From NCBI RefSeq assembly GCF_003019255.1, contig NZ_CP027846.1, positions 2,170,001 through 2,234,000 on the forward strand: 64,000 nt of DNA, given 5' to 3'. Under the pieces are notes generated by a model. The model was not told the origin of the DNA. It did no database searches and worked only from the letters and a program-made list of their open reading frames with translations. The DNA is from Staphylococcus kloosii. GTDB taxonomy: Bacteria > Bacillota > Bacilli > Staphylococcales > Staphylococcaceae. Every line of letters begins with the position of its first letter. Positions within the stretch are counted from its first letter, which is position 1. Positions 12,802-22,614 of this stretch are shown here, piece by piece. Both the position numbers and the translations under genes were made by a program.

Positions 12802-14306
12802 ATTTTCACTTTGAAACTTTGTTTATCTTGTATAGCGTAATTGTGGTCTTTTAAATTTCGCGCTATTAAATCATTCATTGTCACATTTTTTGTGCCATGC
12901 ACGACAGTGTTTTCTAAGTATTGACGGAAATTACGATAACAATAATCAGTCATACTTACGCGATACATATGTTCGAGATTAATATTATGCAATGTCACTC
13001 TGTTAAATGGGTCTGCAGTCATATCAACTTCATAATCTATACCTTGCCAAAATGTACATAACGTTTCATCAATAATTGTTACGCTTAGCGTGCCATTTGT
13101 GAATTCAATATGTGAATAGCTATATTCCAACATATCTTTAATTTGTTGTCCTTTTAATGTTAAATTAATCGGAATGTCTGGATGCGGATAAGCATTATAC
13201 AAATCAACGTTTGCTACTTGTCCTGATAATCCTTCTTCGCCACTTTTAGGTAAATGCACACAAGAGATGTCAAAATCATAAACGAGTCTAATGCTGTCAT
13301 GTAACAATTGTGTAAATGGATGTGGTTTTGTGATAACATCTTCCAAACCATTTACCTTAGCATCGACATCTTGCGCAGAAATAATTTCTTCACTCCAATA
13401 TTCGACTGCTTTTCTATCATAGTATGTTTCGGTTAATAATGCTTCATCTTCTTCATAATCATTTAAGTCGATAATTTCAGAAGTTATATCTTCTAATTCA
13501 AAAGAACTTGTACGCTTTTTAAAATCAACGAGAATGTGAATAAGATTTTTGGCATTTTGGCCGGCTTGAACATAGACAGTTTGGTCATCTTTGCCAATAA
13601 AAGTTTGGTGTTGATGGCCAGTGATTAATAAATCTATTACACCAACTTCTTGCATAATTTTTTCTGCCTCATTAACATTTTGTTCGCGTTCGTTAGATGA
13701 TTTATTTAACTGATTAATACCACCATGGTAAATGACGATTAAAAAGTCTGGCGCTTCTACTTCATGAATATATCGAATCCAACGTTTAGCAGATAATAAT
13801 GTTTTTTCAATCGCCACATCCTGCTCCATTTCAAAATATTCACGATCCATTAAACCGTCAGAGGTTAAACCTACGATTGCTAGTTTAATGCCCCCTATTT
13901 CTTTAATGGTATATGGCGTAGAAAAATATGGTTCACGCGTTTGTTTGTATTCAATATTTGCTGATAGCCATGGAAATCTAGAGAGCGACACAGCTCTAGA
14001 AAAAAATGATAAGCCAAATTTAAATTCATTAGGACTTATACCACTAGCATCATAACTCATCGCATTCATTAACTTAATCATTGGATGTCGTTTATACGGA
14101 GCAACGACAGCATAATAAAAAGCTGCTAAAGAGCCCGCTAAACTACCACCACTATCTAGTAATAGTACTTCTTTACCTTGTTCTCGCATTTGTTTTACAT
14201 ACGTTCCAGCACGATAAATATTAGAACCGTGTTGTCCATTTAAAAAGTAGCTGTGCATATCCGAAGTCGCAATAATGTCTATAGATATTTTTTCGCTCTG
14301 TGTCAT
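12798..14306 (-). CDS. 5'-nucleotidase/UshA-family protein with altered catalytic motifs
   Basis: The 502-residue protein has the two-domain layout of UshA/YunD-type phosphoesterases: an N-terminal metallophosphoesterase domain (residues 8-290) and a C-terminal nucleotide-binding domain (about 320-490, with LTLKGQQIKDMLEYS). There is no signal peptide, so it is cytoplasmic. The first metal motif is kept (Asp16 and His18 in SDMHSY), as are His194 (YHGG) and GHQH (231-233). However the bridging-Asp motif GD reads DSGG (51-54) and the GNHE motif reads SPNE (91-94). The reaction may thus differ from nucleotide hydrolysis. ATG follows AAAGGGGCGAG. Confidence 0.8.
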   Translation of the reverse strand: MTQSEKISIDIIATSDMHSYFLNGQHGSNIYRAGTYVKQMREQGKEVLLLDSGGSLAGSLAAFYYAVVAPYKRHPMIKLMNAMSYDASGISPNEFKFGLSFFSRAVSLSRFPWLSANIEYKQTREPYFSTPYTIKEIGGIKLAIVGLTSDGLMDREYFEMEQDVAIEKTLLSAKRWIRYIHEVEAPDFLIVIYHGGINQLNKSSNEREQNVNEAEKIMQEVGVIDLLITGHQHQTFIGKDDQTVYVQAGQNAKNLIHILVDFKKRTSSFELEDITSEIIDLNDYEEDEALLTETYYDRKAVEYWSEEIISAQDVDAKVNGLEDVITKPHPFTQLLHDSIRLVYDFDISCVHLPKSGEEGLSGQVANVDLYNAYPHPDIPINLTLKGQQIKDMLEYSYSHIEFTNGTLSVTIIDETLCTFWQGIDYEVDMTADPFNRVTLHNINLEHMYRVSMTDYCYRNFRQYLENTVVHGTKNVTMNDLIARNLKDHNYAIQDKQSFKVKM

Positions 14307-14391
14307 ATATCTCGCCCCTTTATCAATGCTAGTTTAACATGTTTTCTTATTATTTGGATAGCAACTATAGAGCGTTGTTATATAAAAATAA

Positions 14392-14429
14392 CCAATCAAC
14401 GCTTTTCTCAATGAACAATCGTTGATTGG
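14392..14429 (-). terminator. Terminator after ktrD
   Basis: CCAATCAACG and CGTTGATTGG form a perfect 10-bp stem around an 18-base loop and are followed by TTATTTTTATA on the minus strand, 37 bases past the ktrD stop. Confidence 0.7.
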
Positions 14430-14465
14430 CTATTTACTTTAAACTTTTATTATAATCCTAAAAAA

Positions 14466-15824
14466 TTAACCGATTTGTATACGTTCTTTTGGATAATGAT
14501 ATTTATCAGGTTCTCTTCTACCTGCTATCATAATTACGAAGCTAATCAAGCCAACACGGCCAATAAACATTAAGATCATTAAAATAACCTTTGTTGCTCC
14601 GTGTACGTTATCCGTTACGCCCAGTGATAAACCACAAGTACCGAATGACGACATAACTTCGAAGAACGCTTGTAAAAATGTTATTTTCCCTTGCTCTATA
14701 ATTAAAATAAGCACTGTACTAATAAACGTTAAAAATGAAGCCATCGTGAAAACTGCAAATGAACGCTGAATATCAGTAGTGTGAATTTCACGATTGAATG
14801 CTTTAATAGATAATTTTTCAGTGTTGTTATTAAAGTTTAATAGGAAGAGTATTAATATCGCAAAAGTCGTGGTACGAATACCACCACCTACAGAACTCGG
14901 TGAAGAACCAATAAACATTAAGAATCCCATAATTAGGTTAGTTCCTTCACTAAAATGACTAACATCAATAGTTTGTAAACCAGCACTTCTAGTTGTGGCT
15001 GATTGGAATAGTGCATAAAATAAACTTTTGTGCCATGACATATTATGAAATGCATGATTATGTTCAATTAGTAAAATAATAATCACACCAAAAACAAATA
15101 AAAACAAATAAGTCACAGTAGTAATTTTTGCAAAAAGTGAAAATCTAAAGTTCGGTATTCTGTTTTTAATATAAGCCTTAATTTCTAATAAGACTGGAAA
15201 TCCAATGGAACCGAGTATTATTAAAAACATAACAATCGTCTGTACAAAATAATCATTAGCATATGGTATTAAAGATTGTCCTGTAATATCTAAACCGCCA
15301 TTTGTTGTTGCTGATACGGATACAAAGAGCCCTTGCATAATGGCATATTCTATATTCGGTGTATCTCTATAAAAATAAAATGTTAATAATACTGCACCGA
15401 TAAGTTCAATAATTAACATTGTTCTTACAATGTCTAATATCAATTTTACAGTACCACTCATCGTATCTTTATTGTTATCTAGCATAATAAGTTGGCGTTC
15501 GCGAATACCAATTTTTTTACCTAAAACCACCCATAATAGCGTACCAATAGCCATGACACCAATGCCACCTATATTCAATATAATCATTATAATGACTTGG
15601 CCAAAGGTAGAATATGTTTCGGCTATATTAATGGGCGAAAGACCAGTAACACTAACTCCTGATACAGCTACAAATAATGTATCTATAGGATTTACATGTG
15701 CACCCGCTTTATGTACAAAAGGTAAATTTAATAATAAAAATGATACGATAATCGCAACTAAATAGTACATCACTATCCCTTGTTGAGGGCTGGATTTCTT
15801 AAATAATTGATTGAAAATGGACAA
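14466..15824 (-). CDS. ktrD: Ktr potassium uptake membrane subunit
   Basis: The 452-residue protein belongs to the TrkH/KtrB channel family. Four selectivity-filter loops are visible: VSVTGLSPI, TTNGGLDITG, TRSAGLQTID and FGTCGLSLG, each followed by a membrane-pore-membrane repeat. It works with a cytosolic RCK subunit (KtrC/KtrA) that is not encoded nearby. Adjacency to htrA matches KtrD rather than KtrB of S. aureus. Initiation appears to be TTG at 15824 behind GAGGTGAAG, 20 bases after htrA, so the two are probably co-transcribed. Control by c-di-AMP acts on the partner subunit in this family. Confidence 0.9.
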   Translation of the reverse strand: MSIFNQLFKKSSPQQGIVMYYLVAIIVSFLLLNLPFVHKAGAHVNPIDTLFVAVSGVSVTGLSPINIAETYSTFGQVIIMIILNIGGIGVMAIGTLLWVVLGKKIGIRERQLIMLDNNKDTMSGTVKLILDIVRTMLIIELIGAVLLTFYFYRDTPNIEYAIMQGLFVSVSATTNGGLDITGQSLIPYANDYFVQTIVMFLIILGSIGFPVLLEIKAYIKNRIPNFRFSLFAKITTVTYLFLFVFGVIIILLIEHNHAFHNMSWHKSLFYALFQSATTRSAGLQTIDVSHFSEGTNLIMGFLMFIGSSPSSVGGGIRTTTFAILILFLLNFNNNTEKLSIKAFNREIHTTDIQRSFAVFTMASFLTFISTVLILIIEQGKITFLQAFFEVMSSFGTCGLSLGVTDNVHGATKVILMILMFIGRVGLISFVIMIAGRREPDKYHYPKERIQIG

Positions 15825-15844
15825 AGCGTTACTTCACCTCAACG

Positions 15845-17665
15845 TTACTTCAATTTGAGCTTGATATTTTTTAAATTTCCATCGCGATAAATTTGAGCTG
15901 ATAAAGGTTTCAGGTCATTTTTATGACTGAAAATAATTTGTCTATATCTAAGCGTATCTTCCACTTGTTTTCCATCTAATTTTACTATGACATCATTTTT
16001 TTGCAACCCTGATTTATCTGCAGGGCCTTCAGGCTTAACTTCTCCGACTACTACACCGTTGTCTACTTTACTAGGTAAGTTTATTGATTGCTTAGCTGTA
16101 TCATCTAATTCATTTACACTAGCAATTTTAACGCCTGTATTAGGATAATTAACTTTACCTTTTTTCTCAAGTTGTTCGGCAATTGTTTGAACATGATTTA
16201 CTGGTATAGCAAACGCCATGCCTTCAACGTTCTTCATGCTTATTTTCATAGATGCAATACCAATTAGTTTGCCATTTCTATTTACAACTGCACCACCTGA
16301 ATTCCCTGGATTTACAGGGGCATCCATTTGAAATGCATCCATTAAAACATCATAATGACCATCTTTATCGATATCTACTGGCACATGTCTATTTAAACCA
16401 GAAATAATTCCTTTAGACACTGAACCTTTGAATTCAGTTCCTAACGGGTTACCGACTACAACAAGGGGTTCACCTAATATTAAATTTTTAGAATCGCCCA
16501 TTTTTATAGCTTTAACATCTGAATCTTGAGTTAGTTTCGCTTTAACAACAGCAATATCTGACCATTTATCAGTCCCTAAAACTTTACCTTTAACTGCTTT
16601 ATTTTCACCATATGTAATTTTTTGTTCCTCTTTATCACCAACAACGTGAGCATTAGTAATAATAAAAATGGAGTCGCCCACTTTCTTGTAGACGACACCG
16701 GATCCTAACTCACTATCTTTTCTAGCTTCCTTAGTTTCCTTTTGAACAGAAGATGAATTATTGCTGGTATCATTCTCAACAGTTACAACTGAACGAATGG
16801 CGCTATTAGCACTTTTCATAGTAGCTGTGTATTTAGGTTTATGATTGTTACTTGATTTAAATAATGCATTGCTATCGTGACCGTTATGATCCACATTATT
16901 AAATATTGCGTTCATTAACGTTAACAATAAAATAACACCTATAATAATTAATAGCTTTGCCCAATTTTGAGAAAAGAAGCCTTTCGTACGCGAAGACAAA
17001 CTGTTTTCCTTAGCATTATTTGATTTCGTGCCGTATGTGTTTGACGAAGCATCATCGTCGGTCTCTTTATAACGTTCATCATCTGAAATAAATTGATTCA
17101 CACGTGATTGCTGTGATGCTTCAGTGTAAAATGGTTGATCGTTTTCTTTTTTATGGTTGTCTTCCGACACCGTTTCACTGTCATTTAACGAAGTATCGCT
17201 TAAGTTTTGATCATCGTTAGACTGATTATTATCAGCCACCGCATCTTTATTAGTTGCAGCATCAATCTGCTTATCATCTGTAACATCATGTTGTTCAGTT
17301 ACTGGTTGATCTTGTTGTTCATCAGCAGATGATTTGTCAAATTGTTCTTCGTCTGTATCTGCATTTGCAGTATCATTTTTTGTTTCATCTAAATCAGTTG
17401 CTGGCACTTTATTACGTTGATTGGCAATTTCTTGTTGATGTTGTATTTCTTCTTGAGTTAGTTTTTCGATACGTGATTTTTGTAAATTCTCTTTCACACG
17501 TTCTTTATTGTTTTGTGCTAACGTCGCATCTTTTTGAGCTTGTTGCTGACGGAGCTGTTGTTCTTGTTTTACACGTTGTTCACGTTCTTCATTATGAAAA
17601 AACTGGCGGCGTGAGCGACGATACTTACTTCTAGGTATCACCTGTTTTTTATCTTTATCCACCAT
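15845..17665 (-). CDS. htrA: HtrA-like membrane-anchored serine protease
   Basis: The 606-residue protein has a long acidic, Gln/Asp-rich cytoplasmic region (residues 1-235, with basic ends and a coiled-coil at about 25-85), one membrane helix (about 236-256), an extracytoplasmic trypsin-like domain and a C-terminal PDZ domain (about 500-600, VVVGEVKPEGPADKSGLQKN). The catalytic triad is His340 (TNAHVV), Asp370 (WSDIAVVK) and Ser456 (PGNSGGAVV). HtrA proteases degrade misfolded exported proteins. The start at 17665 follows GGGGGAATA. It forms an apparent operon with ktrD. Its very long N-terminal region resembles the larger S. aureus homologue. Confidence 0.92.
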   Translation of the reverse strand: MVDKDKKQVIPRSKYRRSRRQFFHNEEREQRVKQEQQLRQQQAQKDATLAQNNKERVKENLQKSRIEKLTQEEIQHQQEIANQRNKVPATDLDETKNDTANADTDEEQFDKSSADEQQDQPVTEQHDVTDDKQIDAATNKDAVADNNQSNDDQNLSDTSLNDSETVSEDNHKKENDQPFYTEASQQSRVNQFISDDERYKETDDDASSNTYGTKSNNAKENSLSSRTKGFFSQNWAKLLIIIGVILLLTLMNAIFNNVDHNGHDSNALFKSSNNHKPKYTATMKSANSAIRSVVTVENDTSNNSSSVQKETKEARKDSELGSGVVYKKVGDSIFIITNAHVVGDKEEQKITYGENKAVKGKVLGTDKWSDIAVVKAKLTQDSDVKAIKMGDSKNLILGEPLVVVGNPLGTEFKGSVSKGIISGLNRHVPVDIDKDGHYDVLMDAFQMDAPVNPGNSGGAVVNRNGKLIGIASMKISMKNVEGMAFAIPVNHVQTIAEQLEKKGKVNYPNTGVKIASVNELDDTAKQSINLPSKVDNGVVVGEVKPEGPADKSGLQKNDVIVKLDGKQVEDTLRYRQIIFSHKNDLKPLSAQIYRDGNLKNIKLKLK

Positions 17666-17839
17666 TATTCCCCCTATCTTACACGCTTCATTAATTTATA
17701 TTATGACATATAAAGTCAAAAATTTCTGCATTATACTATGTGAAATATTTTTAAAATTGCACAACATCATTACCTTCAACATAATCATAGGATTTTTACA
17801 TCGGTTGCGCAATATTATTAGTAAATTAGAAGTAATAAC

Positions 17840-17873
17840 AAAACCCTAACAACATTAATGCTGTCAGGGTTTT
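17840..17873 (-). terminator. Terminator after the terC gene
   Basis: AAAACCCT and AGGGTTTT arms extend with ACA/TGT pairing around an AT-rich loop, only 10 bases past the TerC stop. A and T tracts lie on both sides. Confidence 0.75.
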
Positions 17874-17882
17874 AAAGAGATA

Positions 17883-18680
17883 TTATTTGTTTTGATTTTT
17901 ATTGTGTCTCATTGATGATAACCAGCCAATGATTACGAGTAAAATCATAACTGACCAGAATATTGACTGCCATAACATACCATGTGGGAATTCATGTGGT
18001 AATACACCAATATCTTTGTGCGCTAATACTAACACGACTAATTTGATACCGACCCAACCTACGATGGCAAAGGCAGCGCCTTCTAGACCAGGATATTTAT
18101 TGAGTAACTCAACAAACCAAGTTGCAGCGAAACGCATAATAATGACACCAATCATGCCACCTAAGAACATAACAACAAATTGACCTAAATCCATACCACC
18201 GAAATGTATGCCAACTTTCGGAATCGTCATTGCAATTGCCAACGCTGCAAGCATTGAATCTATAGCAAAGGCGATGTCTGCAAATTCCACTTTAAATACT
18301 GTGCCCCAAAACGCTTTAGGGCCAGCTTTAATTTCTTCTCCATCCTCACCATAATGGTGATCATCGCCGGATTCTTGTTCTTCTTTGTCTTTATGCTTAA
18401 AGAATTCATACAGGTTTTTAGAAGACATATATAGTAAATAAAGTGCTCCTGCTGCTTGTATAAACCAGAAATTAGCAATAATACTAATTAAAAATAACGC
18501 CATAAATCTAAAAACAAATGCACCTAATAAACCGTAGAACAATGCTTTTTTACGTTGTTCTGGTGGTAAATGTTTTACCATAACTGCCATAACTACAGCA
18601 TTATCTGCTGCCAATAGACCTTCTAGGAATACCAAAACTACAAGTACCCACAAATAAGGTAAAATCAAACTCGGATCCAT
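17883..18680 (-). CDS. TerC-family membrane protein, probable manganese exporter
   Basis: The 265-residue protein has seven or eight membrane helices. Family hallmarks are EGLLAADNAVVMAVMV with Asp26 and Asn27 in helix 1, and EFADIAFAIDSMLAALAIA in the second half, carrying paired acidic residues expected to bind the metal. A His/Asp/Glu-rich cytoplasmic loop (about residues 98-115, QESGDDHHYGEDGEE) lies between the halves. TerC proteins have been linked to Mn2+ export, including metalation of secreted enzymes. The yybP-ykoY manganese riboswitch in the leader (18710-18908) supports that role. ATG follows AAAGGAGTTG. It is monocistronic. Confidence 0.9.
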   Translation of the reverse strand: MDPSLILPYLWVLVVLVFLEGLLAADNAVVMAVMVKHLPPEQRKKALFYGLLGAFVFRFMALFLISIIANFWFIQAAGALYLLYMSSKNLYEFFKHKDKEEQESGDDHHYGEDGEEIKAGPKAFWGTVFKVEFADIAFAIDSMLAALAIAMTIPKVGIHFGGMDLGQFVVMFLGGMIGVIIMRFAATWFVELLNKYPGLEGAAFAIVGWVGIKLVVLVLAHKDIGVLPHEFPHGMLWQSIFWSVMILLVIIGWLSSMRHNKNQNK

Positions 18681-18709
18681 GAATTACAACTCCTTTATTT
18701 TTGTACATA

Positions 18710-18908
18710 AAAATAGAGACCTTAGCAATATAGACATAAATGCCGAAAAGCATAAATATATCTATAGCAAAGGTCTCACTCTGTGAATATTCATCCACCC
18801 ACTCCACCGGAAAGTTATACTTTCGTAATGACGATGATAGTGACTTATATAAATTCAAGATTAATAATTCGCTTGATTTTATTAAAAGTTAAGTTACTCC
18901 CCTCTGAC
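18710..18908 (-). promoter_or_regulatory. yybP-ykoY manganese riboswitch with terminator
   Basis: On the minus strand the leader has the two conserved halves of the yybP-ykoY aptamer: AGAGGGGAGTAAC (from 18905) and GTGAGACCTTTGCT (to about 18766), with CCGGTGGAG in between. The 3' conserved strand GAGACCTTTGC can instead pair with a segment ending in GGTCTC near 18716, forming a long hairpin followed by TATTTTTATG. That gives a terminator that competes with the aptamer. Mn2+ binding would favour readthrough into the TerC gene, as known for this class. Confidence 0.9.
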
Positions 18909-18941
18909 TATACAGTCATCGGTCTTTAATTTTGTAAGCTT

Positions 18942-18970
18942 ATTATACACAATGTGATAAATTATAACAA
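18942..18970 (-). promoter_or_regulatory. Promoter of the riboswitch-terC transcript
   Basis: TTGTTA (18970-18965), a 17-bp spacer and TATAAT (18947-18942) on the minus strand lie about 40 bases before the aptamer. The -35 overlaps the 3' end of prfC. Confidence 0.75.
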
Positions 18971-20524
18971 ACTATATAGTTTAATTTCTGGAAACTTATC
19001 TTCAAACCATCTTGTAGCAAATTCATTTTCGAATAAGAAGACGTATTGGTCATAACGATCTTTAACTAATATAGAACGTGTCGAGTTCATTTTATCTTGA
19101 ATATCTTCTTCATTCTCAATCCAACGTGCTATTTTACGGCCCACAGGCTCCATAACAACATCGACGTTATATTCATTTTTAATTCTATGTTCAAAAACTT
19201 CAAATTGTAGTTGCCCTACTGCACCTAATATAATTTGATTTGTGTGCAACGTTTTATAGTACTGAATGGCACCTTCTTGCACAAGTTGTTCTATACCTTT
19301 ATGGAAATGCTTTTGTTTCATAACATTTTTGGCAGATACTTTCATAAAGATTTCAGGTGTAAATTGTGGGAGTTCTTGGAAACTATATTTTTGATTTCCT
19401 CCAACTAATGTATCACCGATTTGGTAGTTTCCTGTATCATACAAACCAATAATATCACCTGCAACAGCGTGATTTAATGTTTCTTTATCATCCGCCATAA
19501 ACGATGTTGAACGTGTAATCTTTTGTTTTTTCTTTGTACGTTGTAATGATACATCCATACCACGCTCAAATGCACCACTTACAATTCTCATAAAGGCAAT
19601 TCTGTCTCTATGTTTCGGGTCCATATTTGCTTGGATTTTAAAGATAAAGCCTGAGAAATCTGTATCAAATGGAGATACAGAAACATCTTCTTTTGTTTGT
19701 CTTGCGTTTGGCATCGGTGCATGATCAACATATGCATTTAAAAAGTTTTCTACGCCGAAATTAGCTAATGCAGAACCGAAAAATACTGGCGTTAAATCTC
19801 CGGATAATAATGCTTCTTCATCAAAGTTCTCGCCCGCTTCTTCAACTAACATTAATTCTTCGATGGCTTGTTGATAAGCACTATCGTTTGTAATGGCATG
19901 ATCTTCTTCTAATTCGTAATCGTCATTTAAATGAAGTATGTTTTCTTCATCTCTAAATGGTTCGATTGTTTTGTCTTTACGGTCGATAATACCGAAAAAG
20001 TTTTGCCCCATACCAACTGGCCAATTCATAGGGTATGTTTCAATTTCTAATGTTTCTTCGATTTCATCTAATAATTCGAATGGCTCTTTACCCACTCGGT
20101 CTAATTTATTAATAAAAGTAAAGATTGGAATACCTCTCATTTTACAAACTTTAAAGAGTTTCAAAGTTTGTGGCTCTATACCTTTGGCACAGTCAATAAC
20201 CATGACTGCACTATCCACCGCCATTAGTGTACGATAAGTATCTTCTGAAAAGTCTTCGTGCCCAGGTGTATCTAAAATATTAATCTTATAATGATCGTAA
20301 TCAAATTGCATAACTGAACTCGTAACTGAAATACCACGTTCTTGTTCTACTTTCATCCAATCACTCGTTGCAAACTTGCCACTTTTTTTACCTTTAACGG
20401 TACCAGCTTCTCTTATGGCACCACCAAATAGTAATAATTTTTCTGTTAACGTCGTTTTACCGGCGTCAGGATGAGAAATTATCGCAAAGGTTTTTCTCGA
20501 TTCTATTTCTTCTTTAATACTCAT
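18962..20524 (-). CDS. prfC: Peptide chain release factor 3
   Basis: The 520-residue translational GTPase has G1 SHPDAGKTTLTEKL (residues 17-30), switch II DTPGHEDF, G4 NKLDR and the RF3-specific C-terminal region (GQLQFEVFEHRIKNEYNVDV). RF3 promotes removal of RF1/RF2 from ribosomes after termination and contributes to quality control. ATG at 20524 follows AAAGGAGAATATAA and overlaps the yueH-like gene by 11 bases, so murE, yueH-like and prfC form one overlapping operon. Length is normal. Confidence 0.97.
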   Translation of the reverse strand: MSIKEEIESRKTFAIISHPDAGKTTLTEKLLLFGGAIREAGTVKGKKSGKFATSDWMKVEQERGISVTSSVMQFDYDHYKINILDTPGHEDFSEDTYRTLMAVDSAVMVIDCAKGIEPQTLKLFKVCKMRGIPIFTFINKLDRVGKEPFELLDEIEETLEIETYPMNWPVGMGQNFFGIIDRKDKTIEPFRDEENILHLNDDYELEEDHAITNDSAYQQAIEELMLVEEAGENFDEEALLSGDLTPVFFGSALANFGVENFLNAYVDHAPMPNARQTKEDVSVSPFDTDFSGFIFKIQANMDPKHRDRIAFMRIVSGAFERGMDVSLQRTKKKQKITRSTSFMADDKETLNHAVAGDIIGLYDTGNYQIGDTLVGGNQKYSFQELPQFTPEIFMKVSAKNVMKQKHFHKGIEQLVQEGAIQYYKTLHTNQIILGAVGQLQFEVFEHRIKNEYNVDVVMEPVGRKIARWIENEEDIQDKMNSTRSILVKDRYDQYVFLFENEFATRWFEDKFPEIKLYSLL

Positions 20525-20765
20525 TTATATTCTCCTTTAATACTTCTAACCATTCAATGATTTGATTGGTAATATGTGTAGATTTTTGTTCGTCGAAAAT
20601 AGTAAATAAATGCATTACAAATTCTTCTTTAATACCTATTGTATCTAATAAAGTAGATACTTCTACAGACCAATTATAATCTGGAATCCCTACAAAATAG
20701 ACATTATTCTCTTCATTAATATATAAATAAACTCGCGTTTCATCTTTTAAATATCTAATCGCCAC
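20514..20765 (-). CDS. YueH-family protein
   Basis: I choose GTG at 20765, 5 bases after GGTGGTGG, giving an 83-residue protein starting MAIRYLKDETRVYLYINEE. The segment VYFVGIPDYNWSVEVS and the helical tail are as I recall for the YueH family of staphylococci and bacilli. It overlaps the murE end by 11 bases and the prfC start by 11 bases, so translation is probably coupled. Function is unknown. Confidence 0.75.
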   Translation of the reverse strand: MAIRYLKDETRVYLYINEENNVYFVGIPDYNWSVEVSTLLDTIGIKEEFVMHLFTIFDEQKSTHITNQIIEWLEVLKENINEY

Positions 20766-22242
20766 TAGGACCACCACCGAATTTTTCATAAGCCGCTTCT
20801 AGACCAATTAAATCATCTCTGTGCGGTACTTTAATATGTCCTGGCATAATTTGATACGGTTCTCTTCCTTTAGAAGCAAGTACGACTGTATCACCTGGTT
20901 GCGCTATTTCTATCGCATGTTTTATTCCTTCTGCACGATCATCAAATTCTACATAATTATTGTGTGTCGCTCCTTTAGCTAATTCTGCTGTAAGCATTTT
21001 TGGGTCATCATTAGCTGGATTATCAGGTGTAAAGATAACATAATCCGCTCGACTTGCAACTCTACCCATCTCAGGTGTTTTAGTTAAATCACGTTCACCT
21101 GCCATGCCACATAAAAATATCAATTTTTGTTGCGCAAATGGTTTAACTGCATCGATTAATTTATCCATACCGTCTGCAGTATGCGCGTAATCAATAATTA
21201 AATCTATAGGTAGTGATGGATCTAATACTTCTAATCTACCTTCTACTGGTTCTAAAAACTCAACCGCATTAATCACTCGTTCTAAACTTTCACCTTTGCT
21301 CCAAACTGCAATAATAGCAGCCATTATATTGGCGATATTAAATTTACCTACATAAGGTGATTTAACAGTATAGTCTCCAAATGGCGTTGCTAAATCGAAA
21401 GTCACACCTTGTAAAGTTTCATTTATATTCTTAGCCATAAACTGTGCTTCATTATCTATACCATAAGTAAACACTTCAAATGGTGTTACAGTACGTAAAT
21501 ACTCTGAAAAGTCATCATCATTATTTATAACAGCATATTTATCTTTAGATAAGTCTTCACCTAATTGACTAAATAGTAATGATTTAGCATGACCATATGC
21601 CTCCATTGTGCCGTGAAAATCTAAATGATCTTGCGTTAAATTTGTAAAGACTGCAACATCGAATTCTACACCACGTAAACGTCCTAATGACAAACCATGA
21701 CTCGATACTTCTAGCGTCATTGCTTCAGCTTCAGCCGTTACAGCTTCGTTAATTTTTTTAGTTAATGACACAGTTTCAGGCGTTGTATTTGCCCCTTTAG
21801 TTTTTGTTTCATTAATTTGAAAGCCATTCGTACCTAAATAAGCACTACCTTTATTTAACTTTCTATAAATATGATGAATCATCGTAGCAACTGACGTTTT
21901 GCCATTTGTACCTGTTACGCCATATGTAATAAGTTGTTGGCTTGGATAATTAAATAGTTCATTTGCTAATAAACTAGCTACGCGTAATGTATCAGGTACG
22001 ATCACTTGAGTGACTTGCCCAGTAACCGAAACTTCTCTATCAACCACTACGATTTTACAGCCCTGTTCAACCACATTTTGGCAAAATTTATGACTATCTA
22101 CCGTATATCCTTCAGACGCAACAAAAATACTGTTTTCTGTCGCAGTTCTAGAGTCCGTTGTTATATCATTAACGTCATATTCTAACGTTCCAATTATTTG
22201 TTTAACTTTGATTTTTTCGAACAATGCATTCGCATTCACCAT
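20755..22242 (-). CDS. murE: UDP-MurNAc-tripeptide (L-lysine) synthetase
   Basis: I start at ATG 22242 (MVNANALFEKIKVK), 6 bases after AAAGGAGC, since the S. aureus enzyme begins at the same place. An ATG 45 bases upstream has no such site. The 495-residue Mur ligase has the ATP loop GVTGTNGKTSVATMIH, the AHTADGMDKLIDA region and DNPANDDP, the signature of L-lysine-adding MurE. It adds L-Lys to UDP-MurNAc-L-Ala-D-Glu in cytoplasmic peptidoglycan precursor synthesis. It heads a three-gene operon with the yueH-like gene and prfC and diverges from ugtP. Confidence 0.97.
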   Translation of the reverse strand: MVNANALFEKIKVKQIIGTLEYDVNDITTDSRTATENSIFVASEGYTVDSHKFCQNVVEQGCKIVVVDREVSVTGQVTQVIVPDTLRVASLLANELFNYPSQQLITYGVTGTNGKTSVATMIHHIYRKLNKGSAYLGTNGFQINETKTKGANTTPETVSLTKKINEAVTAEAEAMTLEVSSHGLSLGRLRGVEFDVAVFTNLTQDHLDFHGTMEAYGHAKSLLFSQLGEDLSKDKYAVINNDDDFSEYLRTVTPFEVFTYGIDNEAQFMAKNINETLQGVTFDLATPFGDYTVKSPYVGKFNIANIMAAIIAVWSKGESLERVINAVEFLEPVEGRLEVLDPSLPIDLIIDYAHTADGMDKLIDAVKPFAQQKLIFLCGMAGERDLTKTPEMGRVASRADYVIFTPDNPANDDPKMLTAELAKGATHNNYVEFDDRAEGIKHAIEIAQPGDTVVLASKGREPYQIMPGHIKVPHRDDLIGLEAAYEKFGGGPSGD

Positions 22243-22614
22243 CAATCGCTCCTTTAATTCGCTTATAGCCATTATACACTTTTTCACTTCATTTTATAAT
22301 GATGAATTATTATCATTAAAATTCATCTGTAAAATGCTTATTCTTTCCTATTAATATGTAATTTTAACTTAATATTATTTTACGGTCATTAAATTTGTAG
22401 ATTTTGTGTCCAAATGATTTTAGCAATACTTTTAATGACAATAATGGTACGCTATTACTAAATTACTTAAAATTCGTACTTAATAGTATGAATTATTTCA
22501 ATTCATATTGTAAAATGATATAATTTTGACTAAATGTGCTTATTTTCTTTCTCATAACAAAAAATTGCGATAAAATAAAGACAAGTTAAATAAATATAAT
22601 GGAGGGTGACTGAA
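22243..22614. promoter_or_regulatory. murE-ugtP divergent intergenic region
   Basis: This 372-bp AT-rich gap holds no credible gene. On the plus strand TTTCAA (22496-22501), a 17-bp spacer and TATAAT (22519-22524) could drive ugtP about 85 bases upstream of its start. I see no convincing regulator site or riboswitch. Confidence 0.5.

Noticed and set aside
18601..18858. An 85-codon minus-strand open frame across the terC leader
   Set aside because: It overlaps the riboswitch and its terminator and the terC start. Structure of the RNA explains this stretch better.
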